From a virus, in IMG/VR virus record IMGVR_UViG_3300050821_002347, positions 1-48,389 of that record: a stretch of 48,389 nt of DNA; one strand, written 5' to 3'. The translations under genes and the position numbers were made by a program. Below are positions 33,401-39,794 of the stretch, piece after piece. How positions within the stretch are numbered: position 1 is the stretch's first letter; every line of letters starts with the position of its first letter. A model generated the notes under the pieces. It saw only the letters and a program-made list of their open reading frames with translations. It was not told the origin of the DNA and searched no databases.

Positions 33401-34633
33401 CAGGCTCGGCCTACATGGATGACTGGTTTGGCAGCGAACACGGATGGTCCATCTTCTGACTGGAACACGCCTACCGCCTGTGGGACTGTGGGGGGCATGG
33501 TTCTCGGTACCATCAAAGATTGTCTCTGGGTTACGTCAGACATCAAGTTCTTCATGCACGTCACTGGGCTGAGCACAGTACCGAGTTCTCCGGTCAGTTG
33601 CCCAAATCTGGATACGCTTGAAGCATCGAACGAATCGAACACCTATTCAGGATCGAGTTCCAGCGTCGGATTCAGTGGAACGCCAGCCTCTCTCGTGCAA
33701 ACGATGGATGATATGGCGTGGGTCAAGGCGCAGTGGTGTACGTCGCAAACAAAGATGCTGGTCGGGTCGTTCTCTTCAGTCGTGGGTTCAAACGGAACCA
33801 GCAATCCCCAGTACGACGTTTATGCGGCTGACATTCTTTCACTCATTCCTGCCAATTACGCAGGCTATTACCAAGGCATCTCGATCCATATGTACCCAGG
33901 CAGAGACAATGTGATTCCTGTCCCCCCGCCGACATCGAACGTCAGCTATTCGGACGCTGCTTGCACCAGCGGCAACACGCCCAATAACTCCTGCTACGTT
34001 CCACCGGCAACTCAGGTAGCGCAACTCAAAAGCGTAGCGCTTCTACAAGCCGGAAACGCTTCATGGTCGGGTAACTGGCCTGTCTTCATCACCGAGGGCG
34101 GCTACAACAAGATTCTGAATCTCAACGGCGATAACACGTTTGGGGTTGCGTACATCTCCGAACTGATTCCCCTAGCCGCAGCGCAGCGTGCCTATAACCT
34201 GATGCTCTACCTCGGCAACGACACGTCGGCTGGAACTCCGTGCCCGAGCTTCACGGCAAATTGGGGCTGCTACGGCGTTTCGCCCTTCAACACGGCAACC
34301 AGCCAGTCGATCACCTGGCAGAACTCGACAACCGCAGTCGGCACCTGCACCACATCATCGATCACAGGCGGCACCATGTGGACGTGTCCGGTGACTCTGG
34401 CTTCTCTCGGCTCAGCCGCAATCGTCTGGTGCGCCGTACAGGACCCCGCAACCTGCACCACCTCAACCGCCTTCAACACGCAGCAGAATATCAACGGGAC
34501 TATCTCCTCAACAGGTGGTACGCTCACCCTAAGTTCTACTGCGGAATTGGTCTATACGGTTTCAGCGCCGCCGGTTACCAATGTGACTGTGCAGGGCTTA
34601 GTGAATGCGCAAGGAAAGGTCGTTATTCAATGA
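30470..34633 (+). CDS. multidomain secreted glycoside hydrolase-like protein
   Basis: A 1387-aa protein beginning directly after the preceding stop. Residues 1-16 (MKQVLLLFALTIPAFA) form a Sec signal peptide. A beta region follows. A first clan GH-A-like barrel has EFGNEPWN at 452-459 (acid/base Glu456 in an NEP motif) and a candidate nucleophile Glu593 in IYEVSYS. Residues about 835-912 are a chitobiase/hexosaminidase C-terminal-type beta domain (SIIYYTTDGSAPTTSS), common in Acidobacteriota. A second barrel has ASNES (Glu1055) and FITEGGY (Glu1209). It probably hydrolyses capsule or EPS. The exact family and substrate are unknown. Confidence 0.72.
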   Translation: MKQVLLLFALTIPAFAQTTVNVTTTPIHNGVLPIGTVIGGIGCYSTRQILKDLNYCNFGYLNAVEYQTSWYANTGGTLSPTNFFNAANFIGAYPANFWNGASYNLLSQSGGSISSGTITAQTANNGGSGANFTPSPAFSFTPVTGGNTTVQDVMLTSCRGYTQCPNSVAPVNAILPHISGTGSASWDTVNLDPHSANKTHTLQLTAGEQVQYFLDQLTPQAQNTVTTTQVNALNVNGTYTTKFDDWCASGPCAATWSVKRGTTTLASGTTTPTGTWAQRSINWTGTENGGQNDQLTYNIGCSTGDCRFADMTVIEGSTLAGNTTPFRDDYVRSLQNQGDKVVRCMDPANWASDVLSATLNIGGGIFATNSSPLNSTNFTAALPYGACLSLAQFLGGTAVISIGKNTTASDAAIWAEYLGGTCGTTGGAIRCSQAQSATWNSLFSATHAIVTEFGNEPWNTGAAGSIDSGNGIAYGVWTKSALAAFKSDPGYSATIDLTSVNGQAIHPQSDSNFGWDYEVLTTMGCTAANANCPTYIEHAPYIFNEYNSTTDVYTDEMVEGYNTSSTSIVGWQNMKNAQSYIHSTFGINTMIYEVSYSPTSGSASPTQAQVNNDTASVGTGLNICEFELGMIRDAGIYGPINNFAFVDQPYNVTVAGRVQSSWQDTQYLAAGPGQLGSWTDVFRPKYYCQQMINQAINATPNLVSCPQTGTPTLNYPGGQGGQVPANAAVPYVNTFCLTDGAGNFNVIAFNNNRSASESITITGNSPTGTVTATSMGGPTNLVTDNNALTNINNHGTAAPVVAPSPASLTGVTYSLGAGSINVFSFATGTPTAATPTFSVQSGTAPQYLTISDSTPASIIYYTTDGSAPTTSSSQYHVPLLIYPTQTVKAIAAAAGYLNSPPGNTSYTITAPTIRVSLMRNASSQTVTPTPLDDRMLPSSGVRWSDIFPTSGSAGVFTNYDAWVAAANANGSKVTFTAQARPTWMTGLAANTDGPSSDWNTPTACGTVGGMVLGTIKDCLWVTSDIKFFMHVTGLSTVPSSPVSCPNLDTLEASNESNTYSGSSSSVGFSGTPASLVQTMDDMAWVKAQWCTSQTKMLVGSFSSVVGSNGTSNPQYDVYAADILSLIPANYAGYYQGISIHMYPGRDNVIPVPPPTSNVSYSDAACTSGNTPNNSCYVPPATQVAQLKSVALLQAGNASWSGNWPVFITEGGYNKILNLNGDNTFGVAYISELIPLAAAQRAYNLMLYLGNDTSAGTPCPSFTANWGCYGVSPFNTATSQSITWQNSTTAVGTCTTSSITGGTMWTCPVTLASLGSAAIVWCAVQDPATCTTSTAFNTQQNINGTISSTGGTLTLSSTAELVYTVSAPPVTNVTVQGLVNAQGKVVIQ

Positions 34634-35043
34634 GAATCAAAATCGCCTACGTCCTGTTCGTTACCGGGCTTCTGGCCCTGATCGCATCGGTTGCAGGGAA
34701 TGCGCAGGCTTCCACAGTTGCTCTCCCCGGCCCTTCTCACTCCGCAATGGTGAGCTGGACAGCGCCCGCGAATTGCACGTCTACCGCGCCCTGTACGTTT
34801 CAGGTCTACCGCACCACAGGGACCGCTGCGTGTACGGTGGGGAGTCCGGGGTGGACCTTTGTCGCGACAACCTCGCCACAGGTGGGCAGCTATTCCGACA
34901 ACACGGTGTCTGGCGGGGCGACGTACACTTACGCCATCTTTGTCGTGCAGCCTTCGCAACCGATGTCACCGCCTGCGTGCGGTACCGGAAGCATCCCTTT
35001 CGATGGCGCCCCTGTGCAAAATGTCGCGGTAAAGGGGCAGTAG
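34630..35043 (+). CDS. small secreted fibronectin III-like protein
   Basis: A 137-aa protein, ATGA-coupled to the previous gene. Residues 1-28 (MRIKIAYVLFVTGLLALIASV, ending NAQA-S) are a strong Sec signal peptide. The remainder is one Fn3-type beta domain (VALPGPSHSAMVSWTAPANC, FQVYRTTG, YSDNTVSGGATYTYAIFVVQ) with paired Cys that could form disulfides outside the cytoplasm. It is the fourth consecutive gene with an export signal. It may be a binding partner of the hydrolase. Confidence 0.68.
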   Translation: MRIKIAYVLFVTGLLALIASVAGNAQASTVALPGPSHSAMVSWTAPANCTSTAPCTFQVYRTTGTAACTVGSPGWTFVATTSPQVGSYSDNTVSGGATYTYAIFVVQPSQPMSPPACGTGSIPFDGAPVQNVAVKGQ

Positions 35044-35089
35044 GGATAGCGACAAGCGGCGCGGCAGTAATGGCCGAAATCCATTCAGG

Positions 35090-35530
35090 ATGCCGCAATC
35101 TGGATTGAGGGCCTTGGAGGGAGCGGTGCCGGATGATTGGGGTAGGGACATCGCCGAAGTCCGCAGCGACCTCCGCGCGCTAAACCAGCGCGTCATCAAA
35201 GTTGAACGATGGGCCGAAGAGGATTCCCCGGAGTTTCATAGACGCATGGAAGCATTTGTCACGCGATCGGACACCATCGAAGCAGAGCGGGAACGGGTTG
35301 CGGCTCAACGGCATAAGGAAAACAGCGACAGACTGGAAACCATCAAGGTTCGCAGCGACTTGTGGAATTTGGTAATAGCTTTTTTTGGGCTGGTCTGTAC
35401 AGCCTGTATGTTGTATTTAGCGGTCAGAGCAGCCAATCACGTAGAGAACGACCCAAGCAAGATATTCCATTCCGAGATTCCCAATTCGGTGTACGCTACT
35501 AACCAAGAATCCACAGTTCATGAGCATTGA
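35090..35530 (+). CDS. coiled-coil membrane protein, lysis region
   Basis: A 146-aa protein from ATG 35090, or about 134 aa from GTG 35126, which has the better ribosome site (GGAGGGAG). The first half is a charged coiled coil (AEVRSDLRALNQRVIKVERWAEE, then ERERVAAQRHKENSDRLETIKVRSDLW), followed by one transmembrane helix (LVIAFFGLVCTACMLYLAV, about residues 95-113) and a polar tail. Its placement ahead of the lysis genes suits a phage membrane accessory (for example spanin- or holin-associated), which is inference. Confidence 0.55.
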   Translation: MPQSGLRALEGAVPDDWGRDIAEVRSDLRALNQRVIKVERWAEEDSPEFHRRMEAFVTRSDTIEAERERVAAQRHKENSDRLETIKVRSDLWNLVIAFFGLVCTACMLYLAVRAANHVENDPSKIFHSEIPNSVYATNQESTVHEH

Positions 35531-35538
35531 GGTGACTT

Positions 35539-35733
35539 ATGGGGAGCACCCCGACCAAGCCCAATCCGCCTACGAACCCTGACCCAAACAATCCTTCTCC
35601 GTTCCCGCCGCAGAACCCTCCTCCAACGCCTGCGATAGAAACCGATGACGAAATCGACAAGGCCGCGCAAGAGCACCAGAAGAAGGTTCCGAAGCGGTTC
35701 AAGGATACGCAGGGACACCCTGGAGCGCAATGA
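35539..35733 (+). CDS. Pro/Asn-rich small protein
   Basis: A 64-aa protein; residues 4-32 are almost entirely Pro, Asn, Thr and Ser (PTKPNPPTNPDPNNPSPFPP), and the last 30 are acidic then basic and helical (ETDDEIDKAAQEHQKKVPKRF). It is probably disordered. It is coupled to the next gene by ATGA. No family was recognised. Confidence 0.45.
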   Translation: MGSTPTKPNPPTNPDPNNPSPFPPQNPPPTPAIETDDEIDKAAQEHQKKVPKRFKDTQGHPGAQ

Positions 35734-35963
35734 GCGAAGCCGTAACCGTAGCGGCCATCCACGCTGTTGAAATCATCGTGCCGTCCGGCATCAGTGCTTA
35801 TGTTGCGCTCATGGTCGTGCGAGTCAAGAAAGAAGTCGGCGAAGTCAAACACGCGATGAATAGCATCCTCGACAAGCGGGTGGAAGTGGCGCACGACTTA
35901 GGGGCGGCTGAGGGTAATGCGGCGGGTATAGAGCAGGAAAGAAATCGCGGCAACGGCCATTGA
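35730..35963 (+). CDS. small membrane-associated protein
   Basis: A 77-aa protein, ATGA start. One hydrophobic segment (AIHAVEIIVPSGISAYVALMVV, residues 9-30) is followed by a charged helix (RVKKEVGEVKHAMNSILDKRVEVAHDLG). The single-TM topology with an amphipathic tail suits a lysis-accessory or holin-like protein, but there is no family match. Confidence 0.45.
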   Translation: MSEAVTVAAIHAVEIIVPSGISAYVALMVVRVKKEVGEVKHAMNSILDKRVEVAHDLGAAEGNAAGIEQERNRGNGH

Positions 35964-36005
35964 ATCGGTGTAACATGATGGCAAACTTATTCCTGAAGGT
36001 GCCGA

Positions 36006-36071
36006 ATGAAAGCCTTGATAGCTGGCTTCCTCTTTGTGGTCGCAATGATTGTCACGGAGAAGAAACAATGA
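36006..36071 (+). CDS. 21-aa hydrophobic peptide
   Basis: The ATG at 36006 has an AAGG site about 9 bases upstream and reads MKALIAGFLFVVAMIVTEKKQ: one membrane-spanning stretch capped by Lys. The TGA overlaps the ATG of the next gene at 36068. Minimal single-TM peptides of this kind exist among phage lysis genes. The assignment is tentative. Confidence 0.35.
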   Translation: MKALIAGFLFVVAMIVTEKKQ

Positions 36072-36208
36072 AAAATGACTTTTCAGAGTTCCACACGATC
36101 GCGGTAAATCAAGCCCTCAACAGCGACGCCATCAAGATTCTTAGCTGGCATGAATTGCAGTGCCTTGCGCGCCTGATTATCTGGCCGCGCCCAAAGGCAA
36201 AGGCATGA
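36068..36208 (+). CDS. 46-aa hypothetical protein
   Basis: The ATG at 36068 has GGAGAAG upstream and overlaps the previous stop. The sequence starts MKNDFSEFHTIAVNQALNSDA and ends RLIIWPRPKAKA. The TGA overlaps the next ATG at 36205. The longer frame from 35960 lacks these signals. No family was recognised. Confidence 0.45.
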   Translation: MKNDFSEFHTIAVNQALNSDAIKILSWHELQCLARLIIWPRPKAKA

Positions 36209-36597
36209 GCGCAGTCCCCCAGTACGTCTGGATTCTCGGCTATGCAACCCTGATCTTGATCCTTATCGCTTTCATGGTCATCCGCAGCGGGTTCACGCTG
36301 ACCGGCTTCATTACCGCACTGAACTCCATGAGCAGCCCTATTCTGGCTGTGGTCGTTATCTGTCTTGGCTGCGTTTACTCCATCATTTCCAAGCGCTATG
36401 GCCTCGACGGGAACACGGCTGCAGGCATCGTAGGAGCCGGAATCGGACTGCTGACCGGGCAAGTTCTGGCTTCGACTCGTTCCCAGGTAACCGACGGACA
36501 CCCCACCACCACACAGCAAACCACCGGGAACACGGCTGCCGCGCCAATCCCTCCGCTGCCAGTTCCCGTTCCACCCGCACCACAGGAGCATCTTTAA
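36205..36597 (+). CDS. putative holin
   Basis: A 130-aa protein, ATGA-coupled. Two to three hydrophobic segments are visible: residues 6-25 (YVWILGYATLILILIAFMVI), 35-58 (MSSPILAVVVICLGCVYSI) and a weaker Gly-rich one near 72-86 (AGIVGAGIGLLTGQVL). The C-terminal 40 residues are Thr/Pro-rich and polar. A membrane protein of this size just upstream of the lysozyme gene is the best holin candidate. There is no family signature, so the call rests on topology and position. Confidence 0.5.
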   Translation: MSAVPQYVWILGYATLILILIAFMVIRSGFTLTGFITALNSMSSPILAVVVICLGCVYSIISKRYGLDGNTAAGIVGAGIGLLTGQVLASTRSQVTDGHPTTTQQTTGNTAAAPIPPLPVPVPPAPQEHL

Positions 36598-36980
36598 TGA
36601 AGCGATTAGCAAAACTGACAGCCTTGGGAACTTTGTTTCTGGCTCTTGGCTGGATGGTGGGGTGCAAGACCTCAAACCCGACAACTCCAGCCCAACTCGC
36701 CCCCGGCTACAACAACGCAGCCGATCAACAGATGGGGGAGATTCTGGCCGGAGCGCACGCCTTCTACACGTCGATTCAGCAGCAGGTGGAAGCAAACCAA
36801 ATGGGCATGACGCCGGAACTCAAGGCTCAGTTCAACACATTCGGAGTGAACCTGAATGCCGCCCAGAACGTGTATCTGGCCTACCACGCGGGAACAGCGA
36901 CCCAGGCACAGGCTCAGACAGCCGTAAACACAGTCCAGAGCCAGCAGGCGGCGCTACCGCTGCCGGGAGCGAAACCATGA
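36597..36980 (+). CDS. putative phage lipoprotein
   Basis: A 127-aa protein, TAATG-coupled. Residues 1-22 (MKRLAKLTALGTLFLALGWMV, then GC) look like a signal peptide ending in a lipobox (MVGC, Cys23), so the mature protein would be lipid-anchored. The rest is a Gln/Ala-rich helical domain (FYTSIQQQVEANQMG, LNAAQNVYLAYHAGTATQAQAQTAVNTV). In lysis cassettes small lipoproteins often serve as outer-membrane spanins; here the helical body is consistent but unproven. Confidence 0.55.
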   Translation: MKRLAKLTALGTLFLALGWMVGCKTSNPTTPAQLAPGYNNAADQQMGEILAGAHAFYTSIQQQVEANQMGMTPELKAQFNTFGVNLNAAQNVYLAYHAGTATQAQAQTAVNTVQSQQAALPLPGAKP

Positions 36981-37360
36981 GCACGACACCAACCCCGACC
37001 ACCGGCTTTAACTGGCAGGCTCTTTTGCCCGTCATCGAATTAGCAGGGAACACTATTGTCAGCATCCTTGTCCCAGGCGGTGCTGCCTTCCAGCCGCTCA
37101 TCACCGGCCTTGAGAACGCCTTCAACCCTCTTATTGCATCGATCGGCACCCACCAGACGCCGCAGAACGAAATCATGATCATCTACGGAACGATCATCGG
37201 CGCGCTGACAATCGCCAAACAGCAGCCAGGACTGCCACAGGCAACATTGACCCTGATCGACAACTACATCACGGCAGCGCAGAGCGGCACAGCGGCTTAT
37301 TTGCAAGCGCAGACGGGATATAACCCGGCGCTTCTCACCCCGGTGACGCCCATTGCCTGA
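36977..37360 (+). CDS. hypothetical lysis-region protein
   Basis: A 127-aa protein, ATGA-coupled. It is moderately hydrophobic with several short apolar helices (LLPVIELAGNTIVSILVPGGAAF, IMIIYGTIIGALTIA) and a Gln/Ala-rich end. It may associate with membranes. No family was recognised. The next gene starts with TTG inside its last codons. Confidence 0.5.
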   Translation: MSTTPTPTTGFNWQALLPVIELAGNTIVSILVPGGAAFQPLITGLENAFNPLIASIGTHQTPQNEIMIIYGTIIGALTIAKQQPGLPQATLTLIDNYITAAQSGTAAYLQAQTGYNPALLTPVTPIA

Positions 37361-37832
37361 TTTAAAGATCAGATTCGTTACCGAAGCCGGTTTCGTGTCA
37401 TGGGCTATTCGGGGTGTGACGTTCAGCGAGTTCTCGCATGTCGAGATCGAGCTGCCCGATGGCACATTCCTGGGCGCTCATGCAGGCACAGGCGTTCAGA
37501 TCCGTCCCGCCAATTACATGAAGCCCACCTTCGAGCGCAGGTACGCAATCCCGATGGGCGAGGATGCCTACAACCGTGCGCTGTACTACGCGAAGGCTCA
37601 AATCGGCAGCGCGTACAACTACGCCGACATCACCGGACTACTCTTCCATCGCAACATCACCAAGAAAGGCCGGCTGATCTGTTCGCAATATGTTTTTGAC
37701 GTGATGGAAGCAGGATCGCTCGAAGTGCTGAATGTCCTTTCGGCTTACGATTTCAGGGTGACGCCGGATATTCTGCACCTTGCGCCCATCTTCATCGGGA
37801 AGCAATATCTCCAGACGGCGGTTCCCAAATGA
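37353..37832 (+). CDS. permuted NlpC/P60-like (YiiX-type) hydrolase
   Basis: A 159-aa protein with a TTG start at 37353. The His comes first (FSHVEI, His29) and the Cys later (RLICSQYV, Cys110), the order of circularly permuted NlpC/P60 (LRAT/YiiX-like) papain-fold enzymes. GAHAGTGVQI and AQIGSAYNYADITGLLF match the region between. Such enzymes cleave peptide or amide bonds in peptidoglycan or lipids. It may act with the lysozyme encoded next, giving two different cell-wall activities. It is coupled by ATGA to the lysozyme. Confidence 0.7.
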   Translation: MPDLKIRFVTEAGFVSWAIRGVTFSEFSHVEIELPDGTFLGAHAGTGVQIRPANYMKPTFERRYAIPMGEDAYNRALYYAKAQIGSAYNYADITGLLFHRNITKKGRLICSQYVFDVMEAGSLEVLNVLSAYDFRVTPDILHLAPIFIGKQYLQTAVPK

Positions 37833-38242
37833 CCATCGATCAAGCCGGCCTCGATTTCATCAAAGGCTTCGAAGGATTCTCCGCGAACGTCTACAAGGAT
37901 GTGGCAGGGCACCCGACCATTGGCATTGGGCACCTCGTAGAGCCTTCAGAAGACTTCTCGGCAGGGATAACCCTCAATCAGGCAGAAACGCTGCTGTGGA
38001 GCGACCTGGAGGCTCCTGAAGCAGCATTGCAGCGGCTAGTTCCACGCTCATGCAACCAGAACCAATGGAATGCGCTGTGCTCGTTTGCCTTCAACCTCGG
38101 GGTGGGGAGCCTGGAGACGATGCTGGCGCATGGGTGGGATCAGGTGCCTACGCAAATCCTGAAATGGGACCATGCTGGCGGCAAACAAGTCCCTGGACTC
38201 ACTCGCCGGCGCCAAGCTGAAGCTGCCCTGTTCCAGTCCTAG
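37829..38242 (+). CDS. endolysin, T4-type lysozyme (GH24)
   Basis: A 137-aa protein. It cleaves the glycan strands of peptidoglycan at the end of infection. The catalytic triad spacing is exactly T4-like: Glu15 in FEGF, Asp24 in YKDVAG and Thr30 in PTIGIGH. The later motifs NQWNALCSFAFNLGVGSL and GGKQVPGLTRRRQAEAALF are standard for the family. There is no signal peptide, so release needs a holin. It is the last gene of the rightward block, coupled by ATGA. Confidence 0.93.
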   Translation: MTIDQAGLDFIKGFEGFSANVYKDVAGHPTIGIGHLVEPSEDFSAGITLNQAETLLWSDLEAPEAALQRLVPRSCNQNQWNALCSFAFNLGVGSLETMLAHGWDQVPTQILKWDHAGGKQVPGLTRRRQAEAALFQS

Positions 38243-38286
38243 TCCAAGTGAACCGCTTTGTCTGTGCGCCCGTCGATCATAGCCAT
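38239..38286 (-). pseudogene. mini-ORF, remnant copy of the neighbouring gene's C-terminus
   Basis: The minus strand reads MAMIDGRTDKAVHLD then stop. The 56-aa gene at 38660-38830 ends with VIDGRTDKPVHL. The DNA of 38245-38277 matches 38663-38695 at most positions. The mini-ORF overlaps the 3' end of the lysozyme gene on the opposite strand. It is probably a fragment of a duplicated gene. Confidence 0.4.
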
Positions 38287-38651
38287 TTGATCGCTCCGTA
38301 GTTGATCGCAAGGTGCATCGTGTTATCGGCAATTATGAGTAGCCACACACAGAGCCAGTCAGGTCGCCCCGGTGGGTATCCTGTCGCTGTGCATTCACTC
38401 CACGGACGATTGCCGGGGCCAATCCAGTTTTTCGCCCATACGACATACCGAGCTAGCCGATAGCGGTCGATGAAGAAATGGGTTACAAGAATCGTCCAAA
38501 ACGCCCAATTGTCCCGACACAAGAAAATGAAGGGCGTCGCGTAGAAACAGGCGTGAGTCCACGCAGGTAGGAAGCGCTTTGTCTTGTTTACCGCCATCCA
38601 ATCGCTCTGCGTCACATAGTCGCCAATCAAATGCAAAATCAACTGTTCCAT
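38277..38651 (-). CDS. DUF3307-family membrane protein
   Basis: A 124-aa protein, last gene of the leftward block. The opening HLIGDYVTQSDWMAVNKTK, then WTHACFYATPFIF, THFFIDRYRLARYVVWAKNW and the final DNTMHLAINYGAIKW are the defining motifs of DUF3307 proteins: His/Asp-rich motifs set in four hydrophobic segments. The family is found in phages and bacteria; its function is unknown. The conserved His and Asp residues facing the membrane suggest metal or ligand binding. Confidence 0.78.
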   Translation of the reverse strand: MEQLILHLIGDYVTQSDWMAVNKTKRFLPAWTHACFYATPFIFLCRDNWAFWTILVTHFFIDRYRLARYVVWAKNWIGPGNRPWSECTATGYPPGRPDWLCVWLLIIADNTMHLAINYGAIKWL

Positions 38652-38659
38652 CGTTCTCC

Positions 38660-38830
38660 TTACAAGTGAACTGGCTTATCTGTGCGCCCATCAATAACCA
38701 AATCCTCAATGGCTCTCGCGTCCTCGCGTGCCTGCTGGATGTAGTTGAACGAGTTCGCCAAGCCGTCGCGTTCAGCATCGTCCAGGTGCTTCAGGATGCA
38801 GCGGGTGCGTGCCAGTAGTTCGTCGTTCAT
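38660..38830 (-). CDS. 56-aa hypothetical helical protein
   Basis: The ATG at 38830-38828 overlaps the TGA of the lipoprotein gene upstream (ATGA). It reads MNDELLARTRCILKHLDDAE and continues as a helical acidic protein ending DGRTDKPVHL. A GGAG site for the next gene follows its stop. A near copy of its C-terminal coding sequence lies about 420 bp downstream. No family was recognised, though short proteins with such a helix (ILKHL..AERDGLANSF) are common in early phage regions. Confidence 0.6.
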   Translation of the reverse strand: MNDELLARTRCILKHLDDAERDGLANSFNYIQQAREDARAIEDLVIDGRTDKPVHL

Positions 38831-39339
38831 GGTTGACCCGCTGGTTTAGCCAAAGTCCGCATCTTGAATTGGTTAAGCAGGACATTGTTAAAGATGATTT
38901 CAGCATCGCGGCTACGTGCCTGTTCAATTTCTTTGTAATTGCTAGGGAGGGAACACGTGGAGACGCCGGGACACCAGTCTATTGAACCTCCGCCCTCTGC
39001 GTAAGGTATGATGTCTGGCCCCAACTCCAGTACTTCTTTCATTTCTGCGTCAGTAATAACTCTTGTCCTAATTGCTATCCATAGCTCTTTTTGGTGTTTA
39101 ACTTTAGCCGCCCACTTGGCTTCATCTTCGGCAAGCTCGGCTTCCCTAGCTTTCGTGGCAGCTTCGTCTACAACCCATTTGCCGTCCTTACAAGTTTTAA
39201 CCGGCGATTCAAATGAGGTGGAATCGCCAGATTGGCATTCAGGCTTCGATTGCGCCGTTTGTTTCGGGTGGGTAGATTTAGGCGCCTGGGCGCTGCATGC
39301 TGCCAAAAAGAACGACATCGCTAGAACTGCTAATCTCAC
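38827..39339 (-). CDS. putative early lipoprotein
   Basis: A 170-aa protein with a GTG start at the GTGA junction. Residues 1-15 (MRLAVLAMSFFLAAC) form a signal peptide with a lipobox (LAAC, Cys15). The mature part has four more Cys (PECQSG, VKTCKDG, DWCPGVSTCSLP) likely to form disulfides outside the cytoplasm, and a charged helical centre. An exported lipoprotein in an early operon could act in superinfection exclusion, but no known exclusion protein was recognised. Confidence 0.6.
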   Translation of the reverse strand: MRLAVLAMSFFLAACSAQAPKSTHPKQTAQSKPECQSGDSTSFESPVKTCKDGKWVVDEAATKAREAELAEDEAKWAAKVKHQKELWIAIRTRVITDAEMKEVLELGPDIIPYAEGGGSIDWCPGVSTCSLPSNYKEIEQARSRDAEIIFNNVLLNQFKMRTLAKPAGQP

Positions 39340-39794
39340 TTTTCCGTCTCCTTCGCTCCCTGCAAGCTGGCCATGCGTTCCCGTAGCTGCTGAATGCGAG
39401 AGGCCAGAAGTGCGTCTACTTCGTCGCGCGAACTGTAGTTATGCCTGTGCGTGCCTGCCATCAGTTTCGGGATAGCCCTCCACTCCTCATCGCTGACCTT
39501 CGCTTCAAAGTCCTGGATCCAGAGGGATATCTGGCCGAGGGTGGTGAGTGCGCGCTTTAATTTTTCCTCTGCCTCACCCCAGAATTTAGCGCAAACTTTG
39601 TAGTACCCGTACCAAGTGTGCTTTTCAGATTGCGTAGTTACACACTTTTCTAGCGCACCGATACGGCGATTGAGAACCTTACTCTTGTCGCGCAGCCGCG
39701 CAATCTCCTCATCCTTCTGGCCGAGGGTCGCACGGAGGGTCTGGAGTTCGGATTCGGCTGAAGATTCCAGATAGGGCCTACGATAGAGAGTCAA
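39336..39794 (-). CDS. coiled-coil hypothetical protein
   Basis: A 152-aa protein with a TTG start at the TTGA junction with the upstream gene. Residues 15-52 (ELQTLRATLGQKDEEIARLRDKSKVLNRRIGALEK) are a long coiled coil, followed by a more globular helical part (WYGYYKVCAKFWGEAEEKLKRALTTLGQ) and a second coil (VDALLASRIQQLRERMASLQGAKE). No family was recognised. Confidence 0.55.
   Translation of the reverse strand: MTLYRRPYLESSAESELQTLRATLGQKDEEIARLRDKSKVLNRRIGALEKCVTTQSEKHTWYGYYKVCAKFWGEAEEKLKRALTTLGQISLWIQDFEAKVSDEEWRAIPKLMAGTHRHNYSSRDEVDALLASRIQQLRERMASLQGAKETEK

Noticed and set aside
34240-34632. N-terminal extension of the small Fn3 secreted protein
   Set aside because: The upstream part is a frame-shifted shadow of the hydrolase gene; the ATGA junction and signal peptide at 34630 fix the start.
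38274-38293. CGATCA/TGATCG inverted repeat at the convergent end as a terminator
   Set aside because: The stem is only 6 bp with no T-run and lies inside the DUF3307 stop region; too weak to call.
38395-38778. 127-aa minus-strand frame overlapping the DUF3307 gene
   Set aside because: DUF3307 motifs and the 56-aa coupled gene account for the interval; this frame lacks a start signal.
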